A DNA stretch of 64,000 nucleotides from positions 5,386,436 to 5,450,435 of the forward strand of contig CAXIPT010000005.1 in assembly GCA_964030475.1 (NCBI GenBank), written 5' to 3'. Positions 43,414 to 55,777 of the stretch are shown in pieces (within the stretch, counting starts at the first letter, position 1; each line of letters begins with the position of its first letter). The notes under the pieces are model-generated. The model was not told where the DNA came from. It searched no databases and saw nothing but the letters and a program-made list of their open reading frames with translations. This stretch comes from Tethya wilhelma (taxonomy: Eukaryota > Porifera > Demospongiae > Tethyida > Tethyidae). A program made the position numbers and the translations under genes.

Positions 43414-44130
43414 GCAAACATGCACAATGAGTCTATACAGATCAGTATAGATGAGAATCTTTTGCGGTGTGTAGCATAGGAAGTAAACCAGGGGAACTCC
43501 AGCTAATGTATTGATAGGCCAGAGGGGTATGTAGACTATGTCGCGAGAATAGTCCACCCACATGACGGCAAGAGCTAGACATTGATGTTCACCACATTAT
43601 GGAGCTCTTTCTTGTAAGGCCGAGAAATTGTCAAAACAGATGATGCCATTATAGGACCACAAGCTGTGTAGAAGGAAAAATGTTTGAGTCTGATGATTAG
43701 CAAACAGTAGACATTCAAAACTAAGTATGCACCAGCAAACCATTGGCAATCCCAAGTCCCTCCATTGCCATCTTTGTAACAGCTCTGAGTGCATGATTCT
43801 TATACCAGCTCATGAAGGAGTGTTAGTCTCAGTCTCAAACAACCAAGGCACTTTTGAAAGAACCTGCATGTTTTGGTAGAAGAGGAGTAGAAGTGTTGGA
43901 ACAAAGAGTAGAGCAATTATGAATGCAGGTATTGCGTAAATGAGATGATGTGAGCTGATGTATAGAACAGAACTGTCATTATGATAGTATGATCCTTTGT
44001 CAAGCATTCTATTGCCACAAATATCCCGGGGATTTCAGTGTACCGAACTTTCTTACTGCATTGAGCTTTGAGGGTGGACTTTGTTTGAAATACAGCCACA
44101 TGCATACACCAATAACTTGATCCTTGTTAC
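43414..44130 (-). pseudogene. Type B array pseudogene
   Basis: Degraded type B sequence: YFLCYTPQK-like end, RDLGLPMVCWCIL in a shifted frame, LIYAIPAFIIALLFVPTLLLLFYQN, and a remnant leader (FQTKSTLKAQCSKK). Core and ectodomain are deleted and several frameshifts are present. Its near twin is 46600-47413, including identical upstream flank (44150-44270 with 47400-47510). Confidence 0.8.
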
Positions 44131-44431
44131 ACTAGTTTTCATAATCAGGAGTAGTTTTTTCATGAATTAACCTAACCTTAGTTATTGATCATGCAATGAG
44201 GTTTGAATTATGGTACTGTATATATATATATATATTTTATACTTATTTCGTACTTGAAATTATCTTGTGCGCTTGTATTGTTATCATATACACTAGTTGA
44301 AGAAAAGGATTCCTTCAGTATGTGTTTTACCCTTACATGGAACAACAAACTAAGTGTGTTTGACAGTTTTTAATATTTTAATGTAATAACTGTTATAGTT
44401 AATGACTAAAAATGTCTGTTCTGTTTCCACC

Positions 44432-46249
44432 TCAGTCTTGCTTTGGAAGAAGCGGGGGGTATTCTGCTGGGTGCAAAAGCCTGTATGGTATTACCTCATT
44501 TTCATCAGCTTGTCCCCTTGTCAGTATCCTAATAGCCTGAATCACTTTGTTGTAAATACCTGAGATTCTTTGTAAGAGTCCAGTGTGAATGAGAAGTTTG
44601 TAAAGAACATAGCAAAGAAAGTATACAAAGGGGGTTATTATCAATACGTTGACAGGCCAGAGTGGTACATAGTATATTGCACGGGAATAGTCTACCCATA
44701 TTATAGCCAGGGTTGCGGCATTCATTGACACAATATTTATCACATTGTGCAGCTCCCTTTTGTATGGTCGAAAGATAGTGATGACAATCGAGGATATTGA
44801 TAGTCCACAAATGAAGAAAAAGCTATAGCCATTTGTTCCAATTATGGACAAGTTGAATATTCGAAATATCAAGTAGAAACCAGCAAACCATCGATAATCT
44901 CGAGTTCCAGCTGTTCCATCTTTGTAACAGCTGTGTACTATTTGTAGTATTTCATGTAGCAATGGCAACTGCAACCTTGAATAACTAAGACATTTCTGAA
45001 AGAACTTGTTTTGATAGAAGAGAAATAGAAGTATGGGGAAAATGATGAACAGTAGAAGAATAATTAGTGCAGGTACTGCATAAACAAGATGCTCTGTTCC
45101 AAAGAACTTTTTTGAAGTATCATAGTAGGCTAAGAGACCCATACTTTCACTACAGATATTATAAGGATTAGAATAGAAGAGAAGGTCACGAGTGACTATT
45201 ATCAATTTTGAGAAGGAGAGCAGTAGAAATGAAGCGAAGGCATTGACGACTGAGCCTTTGAGGTTCCATGTTCTACGGAAGCTGATAAAGAAGCGACGAA
45301 ATGGTCTCCACAGCCACACAAACAGCCTGTAGCCTTTGTCATGGAACTCAATGAAGTAGTAGACCAGTGCAGTGAGGATCAGAGGGTAGAGGGCTACAGT
45401 GTAGTCCAATGCAACCACTTGCATTGTAGACATCTTATTACTGATACAGAAAGGAGGGACCAGATAGCGGAAAAAGTCCAAGTTCCAAATTCCATAAAAG
45501 GTCAATATGAGAGAATATATAATATTTTTGCTAGACATTTTCTCATCGTAATAAAGAGAAGGACTGCTGTAGAAATTTATGCTAGTTATATAGAGCTGAC
45601 AAGCAATTATGAATAAATTCATTGTGGCTGAAGTTGCATCAAATCTGAAAATGATGATCACTATACACAGTAGAGTAGTGGGAAGCATGGTTAGACTGAT
45701 GTAAACCAACCAGCCATACCTACTGTCCAGACACTCCAAACACTCTAATCTGTAAGACAGAACAGCTGGTCCTAATCCATCCTGACACTGGCTACAGAGA
45801 AGTCCAGTTCGATTGAGACCTCCACACATGAACTCATTGAGATCATCAATGTTTTGTGGTAGCTTTGAATAGACAGAAAGACTAATTCTAATGTTTTCCC
45901 CTGTAGCTTCATTACTTTTGTATGGGCAAAATCCAATGTATGTCATGTTAGTAGAGCTGTTGAATGTCATACAATATCCTACTCTCAGTTTAGTATAATT
46001 TATTCCATCATCACAATTCACAGACTGTGCTATTCGCGGTCCACATCCACAATGTATGGGCTTTGTGAGATTGTTAATTAGCAGTAAATGCCATGTTGGA
46101 CACTGATGGGCATTGAGAGCCGCTGTTTCAATACATTCAGAGGATTTGTTTGTCAGATTATTTTCTTCACTGCAATGGGCTTTGAGGTAGAGAGTTTTTA
46201 GAAATAAAGCCACAAACACTAACTTGAGCCTGACTCTGCTTGTTCCCAT
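44432..46249 (-). CDS. Multipass receptor-like protein, array member 4 (type A)
   Basis: Intact 605-residue ORF. Signal peptide MGTSRVRLKLVFVALFLKTL, ectodomain diverged from member 1 (ALNAHQCPTWHLLLINNLTK, CGCGPRIAQSVNC), then the shared core from [15 protein letters not shown] onward. Type A C-terminal half (SCYKDGTAGTRDYRWFAGFY, IIGTNGYSFFFICGL) and tail PYRLLHPAEYPPLLPKQD. The start Met is shared with members 6 and 8 (MGTS/MGTR), which supports it. Upstream spacer (46250-46600) is AT-rich without features. Confidence 0.85.
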   Translation of the reverse strand: MGTSRVRLKLVFVALFLKTLYLKAHCSEENNLTNKSSECIETAALNAHQCPTWHLLLINNLTKPIHCGCGPRIAQSVNCDDGINYTKLRVGYCMTFNSSTNMTYIGFCPYKSNEATGENIRISLSVYSKLPQNIDDLNEFMCGGLNRTGLLCSQCQDGLGPAVLSYRLECLECLDSRYGWLVYISLTMLPTTLLCIVIIIFRFDATSATMNLFIIACQLYITSINFYSSPSLYYDEKMSSKNIIYSLILTFYGIWNLDFFRYLVPPFCISNKMSTMQVVALDYTVALYPLILTALVYYFIEFHDKGYRLFVWLWRPFRRFFISFRRTWNLKGSVVNAFASFLLLSFSKLIIVTRDLLFYSNPYNICSESMGLLAYYDTSKKFFGTEHLVYAVPALIILLLFIIFPILLFLFYQNKFFQKCLSYSRLQLPLLHEILQIVHSCYKDGTAGTRDYRWFAGFYLIFRIFNLSIIGTNGYSFFFICGLSISSIVITIFRPYKRELHNVINIVSMNAATLAIIWVDYSRAIYYVPLWPVNVLIITPFVYFLCYVLYKLLIHTGLLQRISGIYNKVIQAIRILTRGQADENEVIPYRLLHPAEYPPLLPKQD

Positions 46250-46599
46250 AGTCTGGAATTGTAACTGTTCGTTTTTAGGATTGAACTCTTTTCATATTTG
46301 TATATGCATGTTCTTTAAATACCTAAGGGATCGAGGATGCTTTAAGTTTTGTTGTGTTTCTTCTACTAAAATTAATGTGTTTAGACTAGCTGTATACAAT
46401 ATCAGAATTGCTGCCTAAGGAAAACGTGAAACAATTAAGCCATGCATGGCCAGAAATGTAAATATTGTACCTATGCATTATAAAAAAAAAACATGCTTAA
46501 TTAAGCAAACATTTGTATTAATCTATACTATTAGCTGTTATGCAAAAACAATTATGTTTTGTTTTACTTAAAGTGCTCAATATGCGTGGCATTATATGC

Positions 46600-47413
46600 C
46601 TTTGGTTTCACTTTGGCAATAGTGGTGGGTATTCAGCAGGGTGCAATAATCGATGAGGAACATTATCGTTTTCATCTGCGTACATGAATCTTTTCCTTTG
46701 AAGTATCCACTTTATGGCATGAAAAACTTTGTTGCAAACATTCACAATGAGTCAATACAGACCAGTATGGATGAGAATCTTGTACAGTGTGTAAACCAGG
46801 GGAACTCCAGCTAATGTATTGATAGGCCAGAGGGGTATGTAGACTATGTCGCGAGAATAGTCCACCCACATGATGGCAAGAGCTAGACATTGATGTTCAC
46901 CAAATTGTGGAGCTCTTTCTTGTAAGGCCGAGAAATTGTCAAAAACAGATGATGCCATTATAGGACCACAAGCTGTGTAGAAGGAAAATTGTTTGAGTCC
47001 AATGATTAGCAAACAGTACACACGCAAAACTAAGTATGCACCAGCAAACCATCGGCAATCCCAAGTTCCTCCAATGCCATCTTTGTAACAGCTCTGAGTG
47101 CATAATTCTTACCAGCTTGTGCAGGAGTGTTAATCTCAGTCTCAAACAACTGAGGCACTTTTTTGAAAGAACCTGTTTTGGTAGAAGAGGAGTATAGAAG
47201 TGTTGGAATGCAGGTATTGCGTAAATGAGAGATGATGTGAGCTGAAGTAAGAAACAGAACTGTCATAGTATGATAGATATGATCCTTTGTCAAGCATTCT
47301 ATTGCCACAAAGCTTTGAGGGTGGGGTGGACTTTGTTTGAAATACAGCCACATATATACCAATAACTTGGTCCTTGTTACACTAGTTTTCATAATCAGGA
47401 GTAGTTTTTTCAT
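46600..47413 (-). pseudogene. Type B array pseudogene
   Basis: Same deletion layout as 43414-44130: type B C-terminus (IVYIPLWPINTLAGVPLVY, LIIGLKQFSFYTACG) with frameshifts, then a leader remnant (KLLVYMWLYFKQS). The core is absent. It arose before the duplication that made both pseudogenes, because they share the deletion. Confidence 0.8.
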
Positions 47414-47860
47414 GAATTAACCTAACCTTAGTTATTGATCATGCAATGAGGTTTGAATTATGGTACTGTATATATATATATATATTACTTATTTTGTACT
47501 TGAAGTTACTTTGTGCACTTGTATTGTTATCATATACACTAGTGGAAGAAAAGCATTCATTCAGTACATGTTATACCCTCACATGGAACAACAAACTAAG
47601 TGTGCATGTTTGACAGTTTTTAATGTTTTAATATAATAACTGTTATATATAGTTAATGACTAAAATGAGTATATGCAGTTCAAAAGAGGAACTAAATCAC
47701 AAGTCATTCTTATAGTGCTTTACTACATGTCTATAATAATGATGTTGTGCATGCATTTACCCGTGCTTAGTTTTTTTTTTCGAAAACAATATACACATTG
47801 TTACTTCATATTAGGACACTATTCTATGTATTAACTGGCCTATGTCTGTTCCATTTCCCC
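47414..47860. other. Spacer between array members
   Basis: The first 100 bp repeat 44165-44265 (ATGAATTAACCTAACCTTAG, TATATA run). It marks the boundary of the tandem unit. No gene. Confidence 0.6.
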
Positions 47861-49672
47861 TCATTCTTGCTTTGGAAGAAGTGGGGGGTATTCTGCCAGG
47901 TGCAAAAGTCGGTATGGTATTACCTCGCTTTCTTCTGCTTGTCCCTTTCTCAGTATCCTAATAACTTTGCTGTTGATGTGTGACATCCTTTGTAAAGCTC
48001 CAGTGTGAGTGAGAAACTTGTACAAAACATTGCAAAGGAAATAGATAAAGGGAACTATCATTAATGCATTGATCGGCCAGAGCGGTAAACGATGTTTTGC
48101 CCGGGAGTAGTCGATCCATGTTACAGCTAGTATTGTGATAACTACTGCTACTACATCTATCACATTGTGGAGCTCCTTTTTGTATGGTCTGAAAATTGTG
48201 ATAACAATTGATGTTAACACTAATCCACAAGTGAGGTTAAAGTTAAATGTATATGTTCCAATTATGGACAAGTTGAATATGCGAAAAATCATGTAGACAC
48301 CAGCAAACCATCGATAATCCCGAGTTCCATCTGTTCCATCTTTGAAACTGCTTTGGACTATTCGTAATATTTCATGTAGCAATGGCAATTGCAGCCTTGA
48401 ACAATTGAGAAATTTTTGGAAGTACTTGTTTTGATAGAAGAGAAATAGAAGTGTATGGAAAAATGATAAACAGCAGAGTAATAAGTATTGCAGGTATCCC
48501 ATAAACAAGATGTTCAGATTCAAAATACTTTATTGAAGGATCATAATAGGGTAGATGACCTATACTTTCCCAACAGATATTTTTAGGTTTTGTGATATAC
48601 AATAAGCTGTAGGATACTAGTTACTGTACTAGTTTTGAGAAGGAGAGCAGTAGAAATGTAGCAAAGGCATTGACGACTGAGCCTTTGAGGTTCCATGTTC
48701 TACGGAAGCTGATAAAAAAGCGATGAAATGGTCTCCACAGCCACACGAACAGCCTGTAGCCTTTGTCATGGAACTCAATGAAGTAGTAGACCAGTGCAGT
48801 GAGGATCAGAGGGTAGAGGGCTACAGTGTAGTCCAATGCAACCACTTGCATTGTAGACATCTTATTACTGATACAGAAAGGAGGGACCAGATAGCGGAAG
48901 AAATCCAAGTTCCAAATTCCATAAAAGGTCATGACGAGAGCATATAAAATAGTTTTGCCATCCAATTCCTCATTGTAATAAGAGAAGGGCTGCTGTGGAA
49001 ATCTCTATTAGCTATATATAGTTGACAATAAATTATAAAGATATTCATTGGTGCTGAAGTTGCATCAAATCTGAAAATGATGATCACTATACACAGTAAA
49101 GTAGTGGGAAGCATGGTTAGACTGATGTAAGCCAACCAACCATACCTACTGTCCAGACACTCCAAACACTCTAATTTGTAAGACAGAACAGCTGGTCCTA
49201 ATCCATCCTGACACTGGCTACAGAGAAGACCAGTTCGATTGAGACCTCCACACATAAACTCATTGAGATCATTAATATTTTGTGGTAACATTGAATAGAC
49301 TGAAAATCTAAATTTAATGTTGTTGCCTGTAGCCAAGTTTGTTTTGTACGGGCATAATCCAACAATTGTGATGTTTGTTGAGCTGTTGAATGTCATACAA
49401 TTTCCTGCGTGTAGTTGAGTCACATTAGTATCAGCATCACACTTTAATTCTCCTATGCCTGGTCCACATGTGCAACTTTTTGCATTTGTAGTATCATTGA
49501 TTCTCGGTACAAACCATGTTTTACATTGTTGTACATTAGAAGCTGCTATTTTAATACAGTCAGCGGACTTGTTTGTCATACTCTTTTCTTCACTGCAATA
49601 AGCTTTAAAGTAGGGTATTGTTAGAAATACAGCCACAAGCAACAGCTTGTGCCTGGCTACGCTAGTTCCCAT
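47861..49672 (-). pseudogene. Array member 6 (type A), frameshifted
   Basis: Full-length but broken: the frame from Met 49672 (signal MGTSVARHKLLLVAVFLTIP; ASNVQQCKTWFVPRINDTT) shifts near 48980 (SSPSL then TMRNWM), the core frame stops near 48621 after LLLSFSKLV, and another shift lies near 48460-48520 before the final 220-codon frame (NKYFQKFLNCSRLQ to YPPLLPKQE). At least three lesions argue against sequencing error alone. Also unusual: CKTWF in place of CPTWF. Confidence 0.85.
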
Positions 49673-50063
49673 AATCTGAAATTGTAACTGTTTTTTTTCT
49701 TTTCATGTATATTATATCTGATTCAATTCTTTAAATACCTAAGTGACGATGCTTTTGTTTTGTTTGTTGTTCTTTTGTTAAATGACGTTCATGTGGTGTT
49801 TAGACTAGCTGTATAACCATGCATGCAATATCAGATTCACTGCCTATATATGGATAAACACGCAACGAAGTAAATTTAATATTTCATGGAATGTACCAAC
49901 ATTATAGAGGGAACGAAAACATTAAGCGATCATTTCTTGCAAGTTTATTGTATTTATCTATACCTGTTATGTATACCATTAATCTTAAGTACAATAACAA
50001 TTATGTTTCAAAATGATATCAATTACTTAAAGTGTTCAATATAGGTGTTATGCCTTTATGGTT
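49673..50063. other. Spacer between array members
   Basis: Contains a copy of the flank GTTTAGACTAGCTGTATA seen upstream of member 4 (46378) and an ATAGAG-GAACGAAAACATTAAGCGATCAT block repeated at 53625. No coding content. Confidence 0.55.
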
Positions 50064-51896
50064 TCACTTTGGCAATAGTGGTGGGTATTCAGCAGGGTGC
50101 AACAACCGATAAGGAACAATATCATTTTCATCTGCTTGCACGGATCTTTTCCTTCCAAGTAACCTTATGGCCTGAACAACTTTTTTGCAAACATTCACAA
50201 TGAGTCTATAGAGGCCAGTATGTATGAGAATCTTGTACAGTGTGTAGCATAGGAAGTAAACCAGGGGAACTCCAGCTAATGTATTGATAGGCCAGAGGGG
50301 TATGTAGGCTATGTCGCGAGAATAGTCCACCCACATGATGGCAAGAGCTATGACATTGACGGCAGTAATGTTCACCACATTGTGGAGCTCTTTCTTGTAA
50401 GGCCGAGAAATTGTCAAAACAGACGATGCCGTTATAAGACCACAAGCCAAGTAGAAGGAAAATTGTTTGAGTCCAATGATTAGCAAACAGTACACATGCA
50501 AAACTAAGTATGCACCAGCAAACCATCGGCAATCCCAAGTCCCTCCAGTGCCATCTTTGTAACAGCTCTGAGTGATTCTTACCAGCTCATGAAGGAGTGT
50601 TAGTCTCAGCCTCAAACAACCAAGGCACTTTTGAAAGAACCTGTTTTGGTAGAAGAGGAGTAGAAGTGTTGGAAATAGAACAAAGAGTAGAGCAATTATG
50701 AATGCAGGTATTGCATAAACAAGATGATGTGAGCTGAAGTAAGGAACAGAACTGTCATAATATGATAGGTATGATCTTTTGTCAAGCATTCTATTGCCAC
50801 AAATGTCATGAGGATTAGTACCAAAGAGTAGACCATGAGATACTATTGTCAATTTTGAGAAGGAGAGCAGTAGAAATGTAGCAAAGGCATTGACAACTGA
50901 GCCTTTGAGGTTCCATGTTCTACGGAAGCTGATAAAGAAGCGACGAAATGGTCTCCACAGCCACACAAACAGCCTATAGCCTTTGTCATGGAACTCAATG
51001 AAGTAGTAGACCAGTGCAGTGAGGATCAGAGGGTAGAGGGCTACAGTGTAGTCCATTGCAACCACTTGCATTGTAGACATCTTATTACTGATACAGAAAG
51101 GAGGGACCACATAGCGGAAGAAATCCAAGTTCCAAATTCCGTAGAAGGTCGACATAAGAGCATATAGAATAGTTTTGCTAGACAATTTCTCACTGTAGTA
51201 AAGAGGACTACTGTAGACATTTATACTAGCTATATAAAGTTGACATGCAATAATGAAAAGATTCATATGTGCTGAAGTTGCATTAAATCTGAAAATGATG
51301 ATGACTATACACAGTAGAGTAGTGGGAAGCATGGTTAGACTGATGTAAACCAACCAACCATACCTACTGTCCAGACACTCCAAACACTCTCGCTTGTAAG
51401 ACAGAACAGCTGGTCCTAATCCATCCTGACACTGGCTACAGAGAAGTCCAGTTCGATTGAGATCTCCACACATGAATTCATTGAGATCATCAATGTCTTG
51501 TGGTAGCTTTGAATAGACTAGCCTACTGATTTGAATCTTATTCCACACATTAGCGTTGTATGGACATGATCCGATATATGTCATGTTAGTTGAGCTGTTA
51601 AATGTCATGCAATGTCCTACACTCAGTTCAATCTGATTATTTCCACTATCACACTTTAAATCATATGTGATTCCTTCCCCACATTTACATGTGATGGCAT
51701 TTGCATTTGTAGTATCATTGATTATCGGCACAAACCATGTTGGACACTTGTGAACGTTTTGAGTTGCTGTTTCAATACAAGAGGATTTGTTGTTTGCCAG
51801 GCTCTCTTCTAAACTGCAGCCAGCTTTGACAATTTTTTTGGTTATAATTAGAAGTAATAATAATATCATTTTGTTTAGTCTTCTGATAGTTTCCAT
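50064..51896 (-). CDS. Multipass receptor-like protein, array member 7 (type B)
   Basis: Intact, about 610 residues from METIRRLNKMILLLLLIITK (51896); an in-frame Met at 51980 would precede the signal peptide and is less likely. The ectodomain (ATQNVHKCPTWFVPIINDTT, CKCGEGITYDLKCDSGNNQI) differs from type A and resembles member 9. The core is the common sequence, with MCGDLNRTG for MCGGLNRTG. The C-terminal half is type B: CYKDGTGGTWDCRWFAGAYL, LIIGLKQFSFYLACGLITAS, tail RKRSVQADENDIVPYRLL. Confidence 0.85.
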   Translation of the reverse strand: METIRRLNKMILLLLLIITKKIVKAGCSLEESLANNKSSCIETATQNVHKCPTWFVPIINDTTNANAITCKCGEGITYDLKCDSGNNQIELSVGHCMTFNSSTNMTYIGSCPYNANVWNKIQISRLVYSKLPQDIDDLNEFMCGDLNRTGLLCSQCQDGLGPAVLSYKRECLECLDSRYGWLVYISLTMLPTTLLCIVIIIFRFNATSAHMNLFIIACQLYIASINVYSSPLYYSEKLSSKTILYALMSTFYGIWNLDFFRYVVPPFCISNKMSTMQVVAMDYTVALYPLILTALVYYFIEFHDKGYRLFVWLWRPFRRFFISFRRTWNLKGSVVNAFATFLLLSFSKLTIVSHGLLFGTNPHDICGNRMLDKRSYLSYYDSSVPYFSSHHLVYAIPAFIIALLFVLFPTLLLLFYQNRFFQKCLGCLRLRLTLLHELVRITQSCYKDGTGGTWDCRWFAGAYLVLHVYCLLIIGLKQFSFYLACGLITASSVLTISRPYKKELHNVVNITAVNVIALAIMWVDYSRDIAYIPLWPINTLAGVPLVYFLCYTLYKILIHTGLYRLIVNVCKKVVQAIRLLGRKRSVQADENDIVPYRLLHPAEYPPLLPK

Positions 51897-51980
51897 GTTG
51901 ATTGCAATTCTTTTTAATTTCTTCAAATACTTGTTGTCATTATTATAAGCTCGATTCTTATAAGGCATACAGGCCACCAA

Positions 51981-52461
51981 GTTGCAGTGACTCTATGTTG
52001 TGTGTTAACTAAAGAACACAGTGTGGGCTCAAGTTGACAGTTTGCTTGAATGGTTTCAGTATGATCTAATCTTTATGACAATGTTGAAATGTTGAAAAGC
52101 TGATAGCCGAGAGCCTAAGTACATGTAGAAATATAAATTACATGTTACAAAAGGATATATGGTGTAGGCGTGTATGTTTAATGTGTGCCTAAAAGTTTGT
52201 GATATTGATTTTACAGGTTTATTCTGTTTCATATCAGCTAGAGGGTATTATATTATTGACACATGTTACTTTATGCTTGTGTAATAGTCAAATCAAAAAG
52301 TCCTATATTGATTGATGCTCCTCAGCATGTATTATCAGGGTTTCATCTAGAAATTTTAGTTTGGGAGCATGTGCTCATGACATTCAACATGCGCATGTGC
52401 TCATAGCATTGAACATGCGACATTCAACATGGGCATCAATTTATATTCATGATATGTTAGT
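51981..52461. other. Spacer between array members
   Basis: Aligns with 55880-56290 (GATTCTTATAAGGCATACAG, TTTGACAGTTTGCTTGAATGG-type blocks), the equivalent upstream flank of member 9: direct evidence of unit duplication. No gene. Confidence 0.65.
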
Positions 52462-53527
52462 TTACGATAGAGTTATTGTTTTGTAAGAGTATAGGGTGTA
52501 TTCTTCTGGGTGCAAATATCTGTATGGTAGTACCCCACTTTCATCTTCTGCTGCTCTTCTCAGTCTTCTATTAGCTAATGCAAAGTAAAGGAAATGTATG
52601 AAGGGAACTGTTGTTAATACTTTAACAGGCCAGAGTGATATGTAGTATTTTCCACGAGAGAGTAGTCTACCCACATGATAGCCATGCATGGTTGGAAATA
52701 TCAGTGGCACAATATTTATTACATAGTGGAGTTCCTTTTGTATGGTCGAAAGATCACAAAAGCAATATTATTGATAGCCCACAAGCAAGGAATAAGCTAA
52801 AGACAGGTGTTCCTAGTATTGACAAATTGAATATGTGAAATATCAAGTAGACACCAGCAAACCATTGATAATCCCTAGTTCCAGCTGTTCCATCTTTGAA
52901 ACAGCTCTGAACTATTCGTACTATTTCATGTAGCAATTATGGTATTTGCAACCTTGAACAACCAAGACATTTCTGAAAGAACTTGTTGTGATAGAAGAGA
53001 AATTGATGTGAAGGGAAAATAATAAACAGCAGAGAAATTAGCAGTGCACGTATTACATAAACAAGATGCCGTAATCCAAAATACTTTATTGAAGGATCAT
53101 AATAGAGCATATATGAGAGCATGTAGAATAGTTTTGAGGTAGGCAGTTTCTTAATGTAATAAAGAGAAGTTGTAGTGTCAATCATCATTGCAATTGTTTG
53201 ACCATATAAGAATGAACTCCACAATGTCATAGATGTTGTGGTATTTATTATCACAACCCTTGCAACAATGTGGGTGGACTACATATGTTGTTGTGAAATA
53301 ATTATTGTAGTGTAGTTTAATCTTGGTACAAGCCATGTTGGACACTGATGGGCATTGAGAGCTGCTGTTTCAATACATTCTGAGGACTTGTTTGTTAGAC
53401 TCTTTTCTTCACTGCAGTGGGCTTTGTTGAGGTAGGGGGTTGTTGTTAGAAGTACAGCCACAAACACTAACTTGAGCCTGGCTATTCTAGTTCCCATAAT
53501 TGTAATTGTTCCTTTCTTTTCATACAT
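52462..53527 (-). pseudogene. Array member 8 (type A), internally deleted
   Basis: Keeps the leader and first ectodomain part (MGTRIARLKLVFVAVLLTTT, ALNAHQCPTWLVPRLNYTT), then loses the Cys core and membrane segments 1-4, and resumes as a broken C-terminal half (HLVYVIRALLISLLFIIFP; CFKDGTAGTRDYQWFAGVYL). Confidence 0.85.
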
Positions 53528-53776
53528 ATGTATATCAGTTCTTTAAATATATATTGCTATGTGAGGATGCTTTTATATTGTTTCTTGTTCTAACGTTAGT
53601 ATATGTACATGGAATGTACCAATATTATAGAGAGAAAGAAAACATTAAGCGATCATAGTACATGTTTATTGAATTTATCTATAGCAGCTGTTGTTGTGTA
53701 TACAATTAGTCTATGTGTTCATAAAACTTTTTACTTATAAGCGTTCAATATAGATGTTATGCCTTTATGCACAGTT

Positions 53777-55606
53777 TCACTTTGGCAATAGTGGTGGATA
53801 TTCAGCAGGGTGTAACAGCCGATAAGGAACATTATCATTTTTATCTACTTGCATGGATTTTTTCCTTCTCATGGCCTGAACAACTTTTTTGCAAACATGC
53901 ACAATGAGTCTATAGAGGCCAGTATGTATGAGAATCTTGTACAGTGTGTAGCATAGGAAATAAACCAGGGGAACTCCAGCTAATGTATTGATAGGCCAGA
54001 GGGGTATGTAGACTATGTCGCGAGAATAGTCCACCCACATGACGGCAAGAGCTATGACATTGACGGCAGTAATGTTCACCACATTGTGGAGCTCTTTCTT
54101 GTAAGGCCTAGAAATTGTCAAAACAGATGATGCCGTTATAAGACCACAAGCCAAGTAGAAGGAAAATTGTTTGAGTCCGATGATTAGCAAACTGTACACA
54201 CGCAAAACTAAGTATGCACCAGCAAACCATCGGCAATCCCAAGTCCCTCCAGTGCCATCTTTGTAACAGCTCTGAGTGATTCTTACCAGCTCGTGAAGGA
54301 GTGTTAGTCTCAGCCTCAAACAACCAAGGCACTTTTGAAAGAACCTGTTTTGGTAGAAGAGGAGTAGAAGTGTTGGAAATAGAATAAAGAATAGAGCAAT
54401 TATGAATGCAGGTATTGCATAAATGAGATGATGTGAGCTGAAGTAAGGAACAGAACTGTCATAGTATGATAGGTATGATCCTTTATCAAGCATTCTATTG
54501 CCACAAATGTCATGGGGATTTGTACCAAAGAGTAGACCATGAGATACTATTGTCAATTTTGAGAATGAGAGCAGTAGAAATGTAGCAAAGGCATTGACGA
54601 CAGAACCTTTGAGGTTCCATGTTCTACGGAAGCTGATGAAGAAGCAACGAAATGGTCTCCACGCCCACACAAACAGCCTGTAACCTTTGTCATGGAACTC
54701 AATGAAGTAGTAGACCAGTGCAGTGAGGATCAGAGGGTAGAGGGCTACAGTGTAGTCCAATGCAACCACATGCATCGTAGACATCTTATTACTGATACAA
54801 AAAGGAGGGATCAGATAGCGGAAGAAATCTAAGTTCCAAAATGCATAGAATGTAAGCATAAGGACATACATTATCAAGTAACTGTCTCCAGCAAGTCTTT
54901 TGTTGGAATAATGAAGAGATGGGCTAACATAAAAGTTTTCACAGACAGTTACAACTTGACAAACTATTAAGAAAATGTTCATTGGAGCCGAAGTTGCATC
55001 AAATCTGAAAATAATGATCACTATACACAGTAAAGTAGTGGGAAGCATGGTTAGACTGATGTAAACCAACCAACCATACCTACTGTCCAGACACTCCAAA
55101 CACTCTAATTTGTAGGACAGAACAGCTGGTCCTAATCCATCCTGACACTGGCTACAGAGAAGTCCAGTTCGATTGAGACCTCCACACATGAACTCATTGA
55201 GATCATCAATATCTTGTGGTAGCTTTGAATAGACGAGGCTACTGATTTGAATTTTATTCCACACATTAGTGTTGTATGGACAAAATCCGATATAGGTCAT
55301 GTTAGTTGAGCTATTAAATGTCATGCAATGTCCTACACTCAGTTCAATCTGATTTTTTCCACTATCACACTTTAAATCATATGTGATTCCCTCCCCACAT
55401 TCACATGTGATGTCATTTGCATTTGTAGTATCATTGATTATCGGCACAAACCATGTTGGACACTTGTGAACGTTTCGAGTTGCTGTTTCAATACAGGAGG
55501 ATTTGTTGTTTGCCAGGCTTTCCTCTAAACTGCAGCCAGCTTTGACCATTTCGTTGATTAGAAGTAATATAGCAATCATTTTGTTTAGATTGCCAATAAT
55601 ATCCAT
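53777..55606 (-). CDS. Multipass receptor-like protein, array member 9 (type B)
   Basis: Intact, about 609 residues from MDIIGNLNKMIAILLLINEM (55606). The open frame extends to 55777, but that part is Lys/Ser-rich and aligns with untranslated flank of member 7. The ectodomain is close to member 7 (ATRNVHKCPTWFVPIINDTT). The second to third membrane region differs from all others (QVVTVCENFYVSPSLHYSNKRL, YVLMLTFYAFWNLDFF). Type B C-terminus with tail RKKSMQVDKNDNVPYRLL. Confidence 0.85.
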   Translation of the reverse strand: MDIIGNLNKMIAILLLINEMVKAGCSLEESLANNKSSCIETATRNVHKCPTWFVPIINDTTNANDITCECGEGITYDLKCDSGKNQIELSVGHCMTFNSSTNMTYIGFCPYNTNVWNKIQISSLVYSKLPQDIDDLNEFMCGGLNRTGLLCSQCQDGLGPAVLSYKLECLECLDSRYGWLVYISLTMLPTTLLCIVIIIFRFDATSAPMNIFLIVCQVVTVCENFYVSPSLHYSNKRLAGDSYLIMYVLMLTFYAFWNLDFFRYLIPPFCISNKMSTMHVVALDYTVALYPLILTALVYYFIEFHDKGYRLFVWAWRPFRCFFISFRRTWNLKGSVVNAFATFLLLSFSKLTIVSHGLLFGTNPHDICGNRMLDKGSYLSYYDSSVPYFSSHHLIYAIPAFIIALFFILFPTLLLLFYQNRFFQKCLGCLRLRLTLLHELVRITQSCYKDGTGGTWDCRWFAGAYLVLRVYSLLIIGLKQFSFYLACGLITASSVLTISRPYKKELHNVVNITAVNVIALAVMWVDYSRDIVYIPLWPINTLAGVPLVYFLCYTLYKILIHTGLYRLIVHVCKKVVQAMRRKKSMQVDKNDNVPYRLLHPAEYPPLLPK

Positions 55607-55777
55607 GTTGATTGCAATTCTTTTCTTTTTTCTTTTTTTTGATTTCTTCGAATACTTGTTGTCAGAAGCAAAATTGTGCACAAAATTTGTAGAATGTGGT
55701 TCAGTACCATAGTGTGCGAGTTGTTGTTTTCGTGTGCTATATCTGTTATTATATCTATAACTTACGCATGGCCACAT